The notes: generated from the letters alone by a model not told the origin. A stretch of 64,000 bases of DNA from Rhodococcus sp. ARC_M6 (GCF_022810305.1 NZ_JALGQH010000001.1:496001-560000); one strand, 5' to 3'; numbered from the stretch's first letter, positions 50,265 through 58,779 are shown. Program-made: numbers and translations.

Positions 50265-51489
50265 CCGTCGGCATCGTGCCTTCAGTCATTGATTCCGCCA
50301 TCATCTTTCCGGTGAGCGGGCCGAGCGCGATTCCCCACATTCCGTGACCACCGGCGACGTGGACGCGCGGTGATTTGGTAGCGCCGATCAGTGGCAATCC
50401 GTCAGTGGTGCAGGGGCGTGAACCGACCCATTCCTCTTCGCGGGCAGTCCAATCGATACCGCTGAGCATGGGCTTGGCAGCATCGATGATTGCCTGCACA
50501 CGACGCGGATCCAACGGTGCGTCGGGGCTGCGGAATTCCATCATTCCGGCAACGCGGAAGCGGTCGTGCAACGGCGTGCAGGCGACGCGCTGGGTGGGGA
50601 AGTACACCGGGTTCTTGGGCAGGTGATCGGGTTTGACGCTGAAGCTGTAGCCGCGGCCGGCCTGCACCAGTTTGCGAACGCCGAACGGTGCTGCCAGCTT
50701 GTTCAAGCGAGCGCCACTGGAAATGACGACGGCATCTGCTGTGCGTGAATCGCCGTTGGCGGAGCGAACAGTCACGCTGTCGGCGCGATCATCGATTGAT
50801 GCGACGTCGAAGCCGGTGACGATCTCGGCGCCACGTTCACGGACAGCGTCGGCCAACGAATTCACGAACTGCGGGGGATCGATGAAACGCTGACCCCGCA
50901 GCCGGATTCCAGCTTTCACACCTTGCCCGAGGGAGGGTTCGAGTGAGTGAATCGTGTCGTAGTCGAGGAGATCGAAATCGACCTCGCCGCCTGATGCTTC
51001 GACGTGGTGGAACTCGTCCACCAAAGTTTGGCGGTCCTTTTCCGACGCGAATGCCGCGAGGAATGGATCAGCCAGGCGAGTGTGTTCCTTGACCCCGCCG
51101 TCGGCAAGTTCGTCGAATGCGCCCAGCGCAGTTCGGTTCACCTCGGTGTAGACGGACATCGCTTCCTGCCACTTCGAGGGCGTGCAGTGGCGAGCGAATC
51201 CGACGAGGAAGCGGATCAGTTTCAGATCCGTCGTCAGCGGGACATACACGGGTGACGACGGGCTGAGCATCGCGCGCAGGCCGTACTGCAGCACAGCAGG
51301 CTCGGGGAGTGGAAGCGTGAGTGCGGGCGCCAGCCAGCCGGCATTTCCCCAGCTGGCGTCGGCTGCGACGCCGTCTCGATCGACGACGGTGACGTCGACT
51401 CCACGTTCCTGGAGGAACCAGGCCGTCGACAATCCGACCATGCCTGCGCCGACCACGACCACACGATCGGGGCTCTGACGAGTTCCCAT
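50236..51489 (-). CDS. dadA: D-amino acid dehydrogenase, small subunit type
   Basis: The 417-residue FAD enzyme starts with [20 protein letters not shown] and ends with [20 protein letters not shown] and [14 protein letters not shown]. The motif [20 protein letters not shown] is typical of DadA-like proteins that oxidise D-amino acids to 2-oxo acids. AAAGGAG is present six bases before ATG 51489. An 18-base palindrome lies upstream at 51575-51592. Confidence 0.9.
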   Translation of the reverse strand: MGTRQSPDRVVVVGAGMVGLSTAWFLQERGVDVTVVDRDGVAADASWGNAGWLAPALTLPLPEPAVLQYGLRAMLSPSSPVYVPLTTDLKLIRFLVGFARHCTPSKWQEAMSVYTEVNRTALGAFDELADGGVKEHTRLADPFLAAFASEKDRQTLVDEFHHVEASGGEVDFDLLDYDTIHSLEPSLGQGVKAGIRLRGQRFIDPPQFVNSLADAVRERGAEIVTGFDVASIDDRADSVTVRSANGDSRTADAVVISSGARLNKLAAPFGVRKLVQAGRGYSFSVKPDHLPKNPVYFPTQRVACTPLHDRFRVAGMMEFRSPDAPLDPRRVQAIIDAAKPMLSGIDWTAREEEWVGSRPCTTDGLPLIGATKSPRVHVAGGHGMWGIALGPLTGKMMAESMTEGTMPTVMRHFDPLR

Positions 51490-51574
51490 GACCTACTCCT
51501 TTAGCTCTGCTGAAATCCGAGACGCCGGTCACACCGGCTCGCTTTCAATCATGGGCTGGGGAGATGGCAAAAGG

Positions 51575-51592
51575 AGTGGCCGTTCGGCCACT
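51575..51592. promoter_or_regulatory. Palindrome upstream of dadA
   Basis: AGTGGCC-GTTC-GGCCACT is a perfect 7-bp inverted repeat about 85 bases before the dadA start. It could be an operator. Confidence 0.45.
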
Positions 51593-51909
51593 GTCCGCAC
51601 GTCGCTGTTGTGCATTCGCACAGGCTGTCCGAGTTCGACATATTCGTGGATGCGCACAAGCATGGGCGACGACGCGCATCCCGCCATGTGGAGGTTAGTT
51701 GCGTGCAGACATGTGTGTGTGTTCGGCGGCGTGGGTTGATGCTCGCATCCAGGCCTGGCGTGTGCCATTGCGTCCGATATAGAACCGGTCTCATGTTGGG
51801 GCTCGAAATTGCTGATTTTCGCTCGCGGGAGGCTGAAATTTGACGCGATTTCGTTCGTTCAACTAAGGAAATGAAGGAATTTTCCATATGTGGCTGATCA
51901 TGCGATAGG

Positions 51910-51933
51910 TACTTTAGGGTTAGCACTAAAGTA
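51910..51933. promoter_or_regulatory. TACTTTAG inverted repeat
   Basis: TACTTTAG (51910-51917) and CTAAAGTA (51926-51933) form a perfect 8-bp inverted repeat with an 8-base spacer. The same half-site recurs at 51966 and again at 56574. Confidence 0.5.
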
Positions 51934-52627
51934 TTAAGCGCGCTCGGAAAGTTGCTCGTTTCTACTACTTTAGTACCCATAATTTCCGAAAATGGGCGGT
52001 CGGCCTACGACTTTAGGATTAGTTAGCAGAATCCTTTGAGTGAAGGCAAATGGGCCCGTCAAACTGCCTGAAAAAACTTTCTTCAAAAAACTGTTACAAG
52101 TTCCTCCGATACGGGCTATGGTGACAACCATCACATAAGCGGCAGTGATGAACGGCTCCCGGACTTTAGATCAGACTTCCAGTTTGTTGCTCGAAATTCG
52201 GAATCTCGATCGAACCCGCGGGGGTTGAACGCAGCGCCAGTTGATTGGAGGAATGAATGTTTACCGACATTGCCAATTAGATCAGTCGCGTGGGTCCAGA
52301 TATTAAGAGGAGTGAGATAATCTCTTCCCTATGCGCTCGGATTCGGTTGAATGTCGACATGAATCAGTATCTCATCGTGAATCGTACGAACAGAAGCGCT
52401 GAACGGAATTATCGCTCAGCTCTTCTCGCTGATCGGCTCATCTATCACCACAGTTTTTGTTTACTCGTGGTCCTTAATGGGAGCTGAATTTCAAAGACTT
52501 CCCATCGCCGGAATCTTCTAGTGATGTGGGGCTGCTGACGAGGTGGCGTGCTATATCAACACCAAGTTTGGCAGAAGGTGCTATCAACGCTATCAACCAT
52601 CCCGAAAGGGAATAAGGAGTAGAAGAT

Positions 52628-53335
52628 ATGCATGTTTCAACGGCAAAACGTACGGTGGCTGCTCTCGCAGTAGCGGGTGCTTCGGCAGGCCTGATCTTCG
52701 CAGCAGGTGCGCCGGCGTCGGCCAACTCCGTCGGTGCGACTACGACGACCTACCAGCAGTCATGCCTCGGCAAGCTTACAACGTTTCCGTACACAGAGCA
52801 GGCTCAGGTAGTTACAGCATCGTTGAAGGCTGACCACCTTACTTTGGCAGCTGCTCCCGGGGATAACACCTGGAAGATTCAGCCCGGTGTCGCGACGACA
52901 CCTCCCGCCACGACCTACTTCGGCTACACATTCTCCGGTATCGAACAGGTACGAGTCGTGTATCGCTACGATCCGGCGACCTTCAAGGCAGGCTCGGCCG
53001 CAATCGTGAGTGGAAGCGGCTCCACTAGTGCGGGCTCATTCACTCTCTCCGATACCGGATCGCAGTTGGTCCTGACAGGTTCAGGGTCGATTGGCACGTC
53101 GACGTCATACCAGGTACCGGCGGTGTCGTTCACTACCAAGAGCCCTAATCTGGATGTCAAGCTCGACACCCAGGGCGCCGCAGGCACCTACGGGAATTTT
53201 GCGAACAACGGCTTCCGTTTCCAGTCGAAGGCCACCGGGCCCCTCGGTGGGACAGTCTCTGTGCCCACCTCGTGCATCCCTGCCGACTCGCCGACTTCGG
53301 CACTCAATGCGGGCGCAGGCCAGCTGCACCCGTAA
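52628..53335 (+). CDS. Secreted protein of unknown family
   Basis: The 235-residue protein starts with a Sec signal peptide (VAALAVAGASAGLIFAAGAP, cleavage expected after ASA at about residue 32). The mature protein is beta-rich and low in charge, with two cysteines (QQSCLGK and TSCIPAD) likely to form one disulfide. Segments such as FSGIEQVRVVYRYDPATFKA and LDTQGAAGTYGNFANNGFRF do not match any family I know; the look is of an envelope or surface protein. AAGGAG precedes the ATG. A strong terminator follows. Confidence 0.78.
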   Translation: MHVSTAKRTVAALAVAGASAGLIFAAGAPASANSVGATTTTYQQSCLGKLTTFPYTEQAQVVTASLKADHLTLAAAPGDNTWKIQPGVATTPPATTYFGYTFSGIEQVRVVYRYDPATFKAGSAAIVSGSGSTSAGSFTLSDTGSQLVLTGSGSIGTSTSYQVPAVSFTTKSPNLDVKLDTQGAAGTYGNFANNGFRFQSKATGPLGGTVSVPTSCIPADSPTSALNAGAGQLHP

Positions 53336-53401
53336 TCAGGCCGGATATCGGGTCACCTTGGAAAGTGCTTTTATAGCGACGGCCAGGTGATGTTTGAACT
53401 A

Positions 53402-53440
53402 ACAGCGCTGCCTGTACTAGATCCACACAGGCAGCGCTGT
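53402..53440 (+). terminator. Terminator after the secreted-protein gene
   Basis: A perfect 14-bp stem (ACAGCGCTGCCTGT) with an 11-base loop, followed by TTTT on the plus strand. Confidence 0.85.
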
Positions 53441-53742
53441 TTTGCGCGGGTCGGATTTGCCAATGCAGATGGAATAACAACTTTGAAGGTGTCTATTGAT
53501 TCTGTTCGGAGCGGCCGCATCTGGAAGCTGATCGTTTGGATGAAGGTCAGGGCGACCGCTACGCGCTACGCCAAGGTCGTAGTTCGAACGGCCGCGAATT
53601 ACATATCGCACCTGGTGATCTGTTCGCGCGGTCTTGGCTGACGGACCACGCAGCTTGCGTGCGTAAGTGCACAGGCTTGTGTCAGGAGGTGCGTCCCGCC
53701 ATCCGGAGGCGAGCTATGTGCGGAAATGCCCAAGACAATAAA

Positions 53743-53774
53743 GGTCCCGGCCCATCAAAATGATGAGCCGGGCC
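53743..53774 (-). terminator. Terminator after the WS/DGAT gene
   Basis: GGTCCCGGCCCATCA and TGATGAGCCGGGCC pair around an AAA loop. In the minus direction it follows the WS/DGAT stop. Confidence 0.75.
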
Positions 53775-53797
53775 AGTAGATCTAGACAGAGAAGGTC

Positions 53798-55258
53798 TCA
53801 GGATGCGATCTCCACGGTGTCACTTTGCAACGCACGACTGTTGGCTGCTTCCTTGAGTTCCTCGAAACTCGCGCGAAGCAACTCCAGATAGTGGCTTAGA
53901 TCCGGCATCATTGTGACGTCCACAATCACATTCAGTGTCAGTCCACCGCCTCTCGCAGCAACCAGGAAATGGCGCAGTCCATCACCGTGGACTGGTGCTT
54001 GATTGGCGAGCACAGCAACGCCGGGTGCCCCGTTCAGGGTCAGGCCCTCGACAGATAGTGGAATGTTGCTCACCATGGTGTGCTGATACCGTGGCCGATC
54101 CAGGTTGTAATCGTAGAGTCGACGTGAGTACGCCAACAATCGCATTATCAGCGGGGGTAAGGTCTCCACCGCAGTGCTCATTCGCCGCACTTCTATGTGA
54201 GATGTGCGGGTCTTCTCCGAGCGCGCCGACTCCGCAATGAGCGCCAGCCGTTCCAGTGGGTCTTTGACCTTGGTATGCATGTCAACTGACAAACTCACCA
54301 ATTGGTTTGCGGACTCCCACTCCTCTTGCTTGCGCATGGAACGCGGAACCATCGAGAACAGAGAAGCTTGATGCTCCTCGCCCTTCTCCGTCAGATATCG
54401 CGCCAGTGCACAACCTACTACTGCCAGAAGAACATCGTTGACAGTCGCCCCAGGAACTGCATTCTTTACGTACCGAACCTCAGCGCCCGAGAGCGTGATC
54501 GGCTCCACTAACGCAGACCCGCTCACCTTGCCGTTGAATCGAATTCCGGAACTCTCGTGGAGTCCCTCGGCCCATTTTCCGGCAGCCTTGGCCTCGTCTA
54601 CAGCTCGGACCGCAGCTCGATTGCGGGGAATACTCTTGGCGAACTGGAAGAGGCGTCCAGGAAATTCCAGTACCGAACGAGCGAATAGGCGCCCCTTCAT
54701 GAGAGGCACTTCCCTCTCGAACCCTCTCGGTCGCAGAGTATTCGAAAAAATGGCTTCACCCAGCATTCGGATGGCAATTCCGTCGGCCCCGCTGTGATGA
54801 GACTTGAGAACCACTGCTGTGAGCCGGCCAGGTAGTGCGTCGAGCCCTTCGATTCCGGTGAAGAAGTGCATCTCCCAGGGCGGACGGCTGAGATCCATGT
54901 GCGACGTCAGTAGTTCGCTGAGCGGTTTCTGAAAAGGAGCCCAGCCTGGTTCGGCAATCTTGGTGACTCGCACGTGGTCGCGAACATCCAGGTCTGAGTC
55001 CGGGACCCAGTACGGATGGCCAAGCCCCAGCGGCGTGCGCTGGACTCGGTGTGTGAACATGCGATTGTGTCCGAGTCGGGCGGTGACCCACTCGACGGCT
55101 TGCGCTTGTGTGAATTCTGCGGCTGGGTGTTGAGAGGTCTCGAAGAAATACACGCCGACCAGATGGTTCGGGTGCCCGTCAGCCTCGTAGTAGATGAATT
55201 CGGCGTCACGCGGATTCACCTGTGCGATACCCATATCCAGCAGGTTGGGCAGTCTCAT
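53798..55258 (-). CDS. Wax ester synthase/diacylglycerol acyltransferase (WS/DGAT)
   Basis: The 486-residue acyltransferase has the catalytic motif HHSGADG (residues 154-160, consensus HHxxxDG), the N-terminal start NPRDAEFIYYEADGHPNHLV, and MDLSRPPWEM where the family usually has PLW. Such enzymes make triacylglycerol or wax ester with acyl-CoA. Rhodococci have many copies. It lies immediately downstream of the small peptide operon but is separated by a terminator. Confidence 0.92.
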   Translation of the reverse strand: MRLPNLLDMGIAQVNPRDAEFIYYEADGHPNHLVGVYFFETSQHPAAEFTQAQAVEWVTARLGHNRMFTHRVQRTPLGLGHPYWVPDSDLDVRDHVRVTKIAEPGWAPFQKPLSELLTSHMDLSRPPWEMHFFTGIEGLDALPGRLTAVVLKSHHSGADGIAIRMLGEAIFSNTLRPRGFEREVPLMKGRLFARSVLEFPGRLFQFAKSIPRNRAAVRAVDEAKAAGKWAEGLHESSGIRFNGKVSGSALVEPITLSGAEVRYVKNAVPGATVNDVLLAVVGCALARYLTEKGEEHQASLFSMVPRSMRKQEEWESANQLVSLSVDMHTKVKDPLERLALIAESARSEKTRTSHIEVRRMSTAVETLPPLIMRLLAYSRRLYDYNLDRPRYQHTMVSNIPLSVEGLTLNGAPGVAVLANQAPVHGDGLRHFLVAARGGGLTLNVIVDVTMMPDLSHYLELLRASFEELKEAANSRALQSDTVEIAS

Positions 55259-55324
55259 GTCAACTCCTCACAGGGCGGTGCTGGGTCAAGTTCTGAGCGT
55301 CGGAACGATCGTGCTTGGAAACCA

Positions 55325-55362
55325 GATGATCCCCGAGGCTAATTGGAGCCTCGGGGATCATC
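55325..55362 (-). terminator. Terminator of the small-peptide operon
   Basis: A perfect 16-bp stem (GATGATCCCCGAGGCT with a 6-base AATTGG loop) ends the minus-strand peptide operon before the WS/DGAT gene. Confidence 0.8.
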
Positions 55363-55432
55363 AGAGTTCGGAGACAGATCAGGGTTCCGATTTGCGGAAG
55401 AGCAAATGGAGAAAGCTGGTGCACCCCGGACT

Positions 55433-55528
55433 TTAGTTGGGCTTCTGCAGGATCTTACTTCCAGCGCCGGTCAACCCTATGGTCCCAGTGGCCCAAGTGA
55501 TCAAACCTGTGAGATATCGTTGAATCAT
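55433..55528 (-). CDS. 31-residue peptide, fifth gene of the small-peptide operon
   Basis: ATG 55528 opens 31 codons beginning MIQRYLTGLITWATGTIG and ending ILQKPN. The centre is hydrophobic and Gly/Thr-rich. AAGGA stands 13 bases away, so its start site is less secure than the others; a GTG in another frame lies closer to that site but encodes a charged sequence. Function is unknown. Confidence 0.5.
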   Translation of the reverse strand: MIQRYLTGLITWATGTIGLTGAGSKILQKPN

Positions 55529-55544
55529 CGTAAATCACCGTTCC

Positions 55545-55664
55545 TTAGGGTGTGGGCTTAGTGTATGAGGACAGGGTGTCGAGGTACTTCGCAATCGTAC
55601 CCACCAGGTCAATAGAGCCGAATCCCACCAGGTCTGACAGGTAGGTCATAGACAGATCGAACAT
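55545..55664 (-). CDS. 39-residue peptide, fourth gene of the small-peptide operon
   Basis: ATG 55664 follows AGGAG by five bases. The peptide begins MFDLSMTYLSDLVGFGSIDL and ends YLDTLSSYTKPTP. FGSID is shared with the 42-residue peptide at 9299-9427 (LGSID). It looks amphipathic, with no signal peptide. Candidate envelope or channel peptide (inference). Confidence 0.65.
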   Translation of the reverse strand: MFDLSMTYLSDLVGFGSIDLVGTIAKYLDTLSSYTKPTP

Positions 55665-55681
55665 TATGTCTCCTCTCCTGA

Positions 55682-55876
55682 TTATGGGGCGACGGTCGAG
55701 CCGAGGGCGGTCTGGATGCTTCCACCAATACCTGCGGAGCCGCTAGCTCCCAGGTTGATGAACGCAGAGACAGCTCCGAAGATGCCGTCAACTATTTTCT
55801 GCACAAAAACAAGCGGGGGAAGCAGTGACTGTGAATCGATGCTCGTAACAGCGTCGATAAGGCTGGCGGTATCCAC
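55682..55876 (-). CDS. 64-residue peptide, third gene of the small-peptide operon
   Basis: The GTG-started ORF has 64 residues (start VDTASLIDAVTSIDSQSLL, then VDGIFGAVSAFINLGASGSA). It is hydrophobic with Ser and Gly and is the longest of the set. The ribosome binding site is weak (GAACGAG). It lies 17 bases before the next gene. Function is unknown. Confidence 0.6.
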   Translation of the reverse strand: MDTASLIDAVTSIDSQSLLPPLVFVQKIVDGIFGAVSAFINLGASGSAGIGGSIQTALGSTVAP

Positions 55877-55909
55877 TATATTTCTCGTTCCATGAGGTTG
55901 TTGAAAATA

Positions 55910-56032
55910 TTATTCAGGGTTCGGCGCCCAGTCGAAGTCAATCGACTGTACGGAACCGAAAGAGATGAGGGCTGCAACTAACTGCTGTACGAAGGGTTCC
56001 TTGAGGTAAGGGACCATTGATCCTAAATCCAT
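55910..56032 (-). CDS. 40-residue peptide, second gene of the small-peptide operon
   Basis: The second of two adjacent ATGs (56032) is six bases after AGGAG. The peptide begins MDLGSMVPYLKEPFVQQLVA and ends SIDFDWAPNPE. The middle is hydrophobic (LVAALISFGSV). Alternative start 56035 adds one Met. Candidate envelope peptide (inference). Confidence 0.65.
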   Translation of the reverse strand: MDLGSMVPYLKEPFVQQLVAALISFGSVQSIDFDWAPNPE

Positions 56033-56069
56033 CATTTACTCCTGTCGTTGGACGATGTTCTGAAAGAGC

Positions 56070-56213
56070 TCAGGGTTGCGATGAATTGGTTTCGATTGAT
56101 CCGGCTAGCGAGCCTGTGATGCCAGCAACACCAGGCTCAAGCGATCCCCAAAATACATTGTCCAGTAAGCCTGTGAACAGTGCAGCTGTTGCCTGAAGGA
56201 ACATTACGCTCAT
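56070..56213 (-). CDS. 47-residue peptide, first gene of the small-peptide operon
   Basis: ATG 56213 is preceded by AAAGGGTGGA. The peptide begins MSVMFLQATAALFTGLLDNV and continues FWGSLEPGVAG. ATAALFTGLLDNVFWGS resembles TAAAVLSGMFDNFWTGS of the 30-residue peptide at 62688-62780, which supports both being real genes. No signal peptide. Confidence 0.68.
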   Translation of the reverse strand: MSVMFLQATAALFTGLLDNVFWGSLEPGVAGITGSLAGSIETNSSQP

Positions 56214-56252
56214 ACAGATTTCCACCCTTTCGGTAGATCTTGGAAAACCTAT

Positions 56253-56268
56253 TTGGACATATGTCCAA
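56253..56268. promoter_or_regulatory. Perfect palindrome TTGGACATATGTCCAA
   Basis: A 16-bp perfect palindrome lies about 40 bases before the first peptide start, a typical operator position. Confidence 0.6.
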
Positions 56269-56550
56269 TATCGGCCGATGTATTCCACATGGAGCAGTTC
56301 TGGTCGGAACATAGAATCGCAGCGATCGTGCCGCTGAGATTTTCCATTGCCTCTCAAGGTCTTATGTGGCGTGACGAGATGAGGTTAGCTCAAGCAGGTC
56401 TGCTTTGACTAGAGAATTGTGAAAGAAACTGAAACTGGTTCTATTTCCGCAGGTCAAGCGTCCAAAGTCGCATTTTGTGACCACTTTATGAAAATCTTGC
56501 GGAAGGCTAACTAGTTCAGTAAATGGGTATTGGTGAATTGCCTATTTCAG

Positions 56551-56566
56551 CTGGACTAATGTCCAG
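56551..56566. promoter_or_regulatory. Palindrome CTGGACTAATGTCCAG
   Basis: Six-bp arms around TAAT. It shares TGGAC..TGTCCA with the palindrome at 56253-56268, which suggests the same binding protein. Confidence 0.5.
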
Positions 56567-56570
56567 GTGT

Positions 56571-56609
56571 TAGTACTTTAGGTGGAGTGTTACTAGTACT
56601 TTTGGTGGA
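56571..56609. repeat. Direct repeat TAGTACTTTAGGTGGA / TAGTACTTTTGGTGGA
   Basis: Two 16-base copies start at 56571 and 56594, 23 bases apart, with one difference. The first contains the TACTTTAG motif seen at 51910-51973. Confidence 0.6.
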
Positions 56610-56684
56610 ACAATGGTGGAAAATCTGCCAAAGCCGCGCGATATCGACGGTGTGCCGATATCGTCCCGGGCCTTCCGGGATTGT

Positions 56685-57833
56685 TCAGGCGTTTCGCAGT
56701 TTCAGTTGGAGCATCAGGATCAGCCGAGTGTCGGCGTCCGTCAGATCGACTCCGCACATGTCTTTGCACCGGCGCAGACGGTTGCGCAGGGTGTTGGGGT
56801 GAACATGCAGTGCGGCCGAAGAGTTTGCGACATCCCCGCCCATGTCGAGGAAGGTTCGAGCGGTGGCAACGAGCTCGCTCCCGTGTTGACGGTCGTGCCT
56901 GTCCAAAGCGCCCAGTGGGGTTGATTCGCCCAGTCCGTCGAAGATGTCAGCCACATGTAGCGCAAGCACCGATGCCAGGGTGTCTTTCATTCCGGCAACA
57001 ACGCCACCGGACTTGCCGTGGCGCAGCGCCCCCAGAACGTGATCGGCATCGGAGCGTGACAGGTGCGATTCACTCGCCGATTTCACCGTACGGCCCACTG
57101 CGACTGCCAGAATTGCACGCTCGCGGGCCCGGCCCAGAAAGTCCTCGAGTAGTCGGCGCGTGTTTGCTTCGTCTGCAGCAACAACGAGGTAGGTCGAGTC
57201 GATCAACTGCGCGATTACGGCGTCGACGGCCAGGGTGTCGAGATACAGTCCCAGGGACGCAACCACACCGCTCGGCATCGAACCTGAGACAGTGCCGACG
57301 GCAACGACAGTCAGGGGCCCCATCAGGCGTAAATCCTCAGCTGCTCGAAATGCTTGCTCACCGCCTCCGATCAGCGCCTTTACTCGTTCGGTTTGGCGAC
57401 GCCGGGTGCTGTTGATTCGGTCGCGTTCGGATGCAATGTGCTCGGCAACCACAGGCACTGCTGCCCGCAATGTCGATTCCTGCGTCGGCGTCGGTGGGCC
57501 GCCAAGTGCCACCCAGATGGAGCCGACGGCAATGTTGTTGTCCCGCACAGCGATAACGAGCCGGGGAGTGATCACCGGGTCGGCGAGGTCGACGTAGATG
57601 GTGTCCGTCTCGCGATGGAGCCTGTCGAAAACTCCGGCATTGGAGAGCAATTCACGAATCCTGCTCGGAACTTGCCGGCCGAGGATCGTTCCGATCCGGG
57701 CTTCGTCCACAGCCTGCTCGCCGCCCGAGTAAGCAAGAACTGTCGAGTTCTCGTCCTCGATCGTGACCGGAGCCCCGAGCAATTCCGCCAGTGAACCCGC
57801 AACAGAGAAGAGGTCGTCGTCGCGCAGTTCCAT
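56685..57833 (-). CDS. PucR/CdaR-family transcriptional regulator
   Basis: The 382-residue protein has a GAF-like or variable N-terminal half and a C-terminal PucR helix-turn-helix (LHVHPNTLRNRLRRCKDMCG). Such proteins respond to metabolites and often control neighbouring or divergent genes. It is encoded directly upstream of the small-peptide operon and divergent from the HAD gene. Whether it regulates the peptides is unknown. Confidence 0.87.
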   Translation of the reverse strand: MELRDDDLFSVAGSLAELLGAPVTIEDENSTVLAYSGGEQAVDEARIGTILGRQVPSRIRELLSNAGVFDRLHRETDTIYVDLADPVITPRLVIAVRDNNIAVGSIWVALGGPPTPTQESTLRAAVPVVAEHIASERDRINSTRRRQTERVKALIGGGEQAFRAAEDLRLMGPLTVVAVGTVSGSMPSGVVASLGLYLDTLAVDAVIAQLIDSTYLVVAADEANTRRLLEDFLGRARERAILAVAVGRTVKSASESHLSRSDADHVLGALRHGKSGGVVAGMKDTLASVLALHVADIFDGLGESTPLGALDRHDRQHGSELVATARTFLDMGGDVANSSAALHVHPNTLRNRLRRCKDMCGVDLTDADTRLILMLQLKLRNA

Positions 57834-57913
57834 GACGGTGAGCCTACTGAGCCGTTACCGCCAGTGTGTTCCGATGCCCGGCGATAGGTTGATTGCGACT
57901 ATAGGCTGGTGCG

Positions 57914-58699
57914 ATGGCCGACATCGAAGGCGTTCTATTCGACATCGACGGGGTCCTGCTCACATCCTGGCAACCGATCGAGGGAGCAGGCGCTGCAGTT
58001 CGCGATGTCCGCGAGCGGGGGCTGGCCTGCGGATTTCTCACCAACACCACGTCGCGCAGCTCGGAGTTGATCGCGCGAGGCCTGTGCGACGCCGGAATTG
58101 CCGTGGAGCCTGATCAGATCGTCACTGCCGCCAGGCTCACCGCGGAGTACGTGCGCACCACGTATCCGGGGGCAAAGGCGTGGCTGCTCAGCAACGGCGA
58201 CGTATCGAGTGATCTCGAGGGGATCGAACTCGTCGACAAGAATCCGGATGTTGTCATCCTCGGTGGCGCCGGCCCCGAATTCACCCACGAGGCACTGAGT
58301 CGTGTCCTCGAGTATCTGCTCGACGGTGTGCCCGTCGTCGCGATGCACCGCGGGATGATGTGGGAGACCGCCACGGGCCTGCGCGTCGACACCGGAACCT
58401 ACTTGCCAGGCTTGGAGGAAGTCGCCGGCGTCAATATCGCCGCCGTCGGCAAGCCGTCGCTGACGGGGTTTCTCGCGGCAACCGAATTGATGGACGTGGA
58501 CCCCGAGGCAACGGTCATGGTGGGCGACGATCTGATCGGTGATGTCCTCTCGTCTCAGCGCGTCGGGTTGATCGGAGTTCTGGTGCGTACCGGCAAGTTT
58601 CGGCAGGCAGTGCTCGAATTGGCGACGCAACAGCCGGACTACGTCATCGACTCCGTAGCGGATCTTCCAGCGCTGTTGGAAACCTTGCTCAAGTCGTGA
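57914..58699 (+). CDS. HAD-IIA family phosphatase (NagD-like)
   Basis: The 261-residue protein has the nucleophile motif LFDIDGVLLTS, the NagD-type cap with GFLTNTTSRS, the lysine in VGKPSLTGF, and the metal site VMVGDDLIGDV. It likely removes phosphate from a sugar or nucleotide phosphate. It is related to NagD and PGP. The cap type is IIA. It is divergent from the PucR-type gene. Confidence 0.88.
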   Translation: MADIEGVLFDIDGVLLTSWQPIEGAGAAVRDVRERGLACGFLTNTTSRSSELIARGLCDAGIAVEPDQIVTAARLTAEYVRTTYPGAKAWLLSNGDVSSDLEGIELVDKNPDVVILGGAGPEFTHEALSRVLEYLLDGVPVVAMHRGMMWETATGLRVDTGTYLPGLEEVAGVNIAAVGKPSLTGFLAATELMDVDPEATVMVGDDLIGDVLSSQRVGLIGVLVRTGKFRQAVLELATQQPDYVIDSVADLPALLETLLKS

Positions 58700-58779
58700 C
58701 CTTCCAAGCGTGACGGGGTTCGTCAGAGCGGGTACTGTCGCGCCCGAATCCATGAACGTGTTCTAAGAAGGAGTTTTCT

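Larger units (their letters stand above)
51490..52627. other. AT-rich intergenic region, 1.1 kb, without convincing gene
   Basis: No ORF here has both a ribosome binding site and credible composition. The left part has the dadA leader. The middle contains repeated TACTTTAG motifs (51910, 51926 reverse, 51966) and related GACTTTAG (52009, 52162). TTACAA-17-TATGGT around 52092-52120 could be a plus-strand promoter. At 52257-52280 a GGAGG precedes a seven-codon ORF. The leader of the secreted-protein gene is at the right end. Confidence 0.6.
53336..53797. other. Intergenic region with two terminators
   Basis: The 460 bases contain the terminator of the plus-strand secreted protein and the terminator of the minus-strand WS/DGAT gene. 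No other element was recognised. Confidence 0.6.
56214..56684. other. Upstream region of the small-peptide operon
   Basis: These 470 bases separate the PucR-type gene and the peptide operon on the same strand. They hold two GGAC/GTCC palindromes and a 16-bp direct repeat, described separately. No further gene was seen. Confidence 0.65.

Noticed and set aside
51549..51980. Minus-strand ORF of 143 codons upstream of dadA
   Set aside because: No ribosome binding site, Cys/His/Arg/Thr-rich composition unlike neighbours, and it runs over palindromes and repeat motifs of a leader region.
52290..52487. Plus-strand ORF of 65 codons in the AT-rich region
   Set aside because: No ribosome binding site and no coherent hydrophobic or domain pattern.
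53387..53641. ORF after the secreted-protein gene
   Set aside because: It overlaps the terminator hairpin and has no ribosome binding site.
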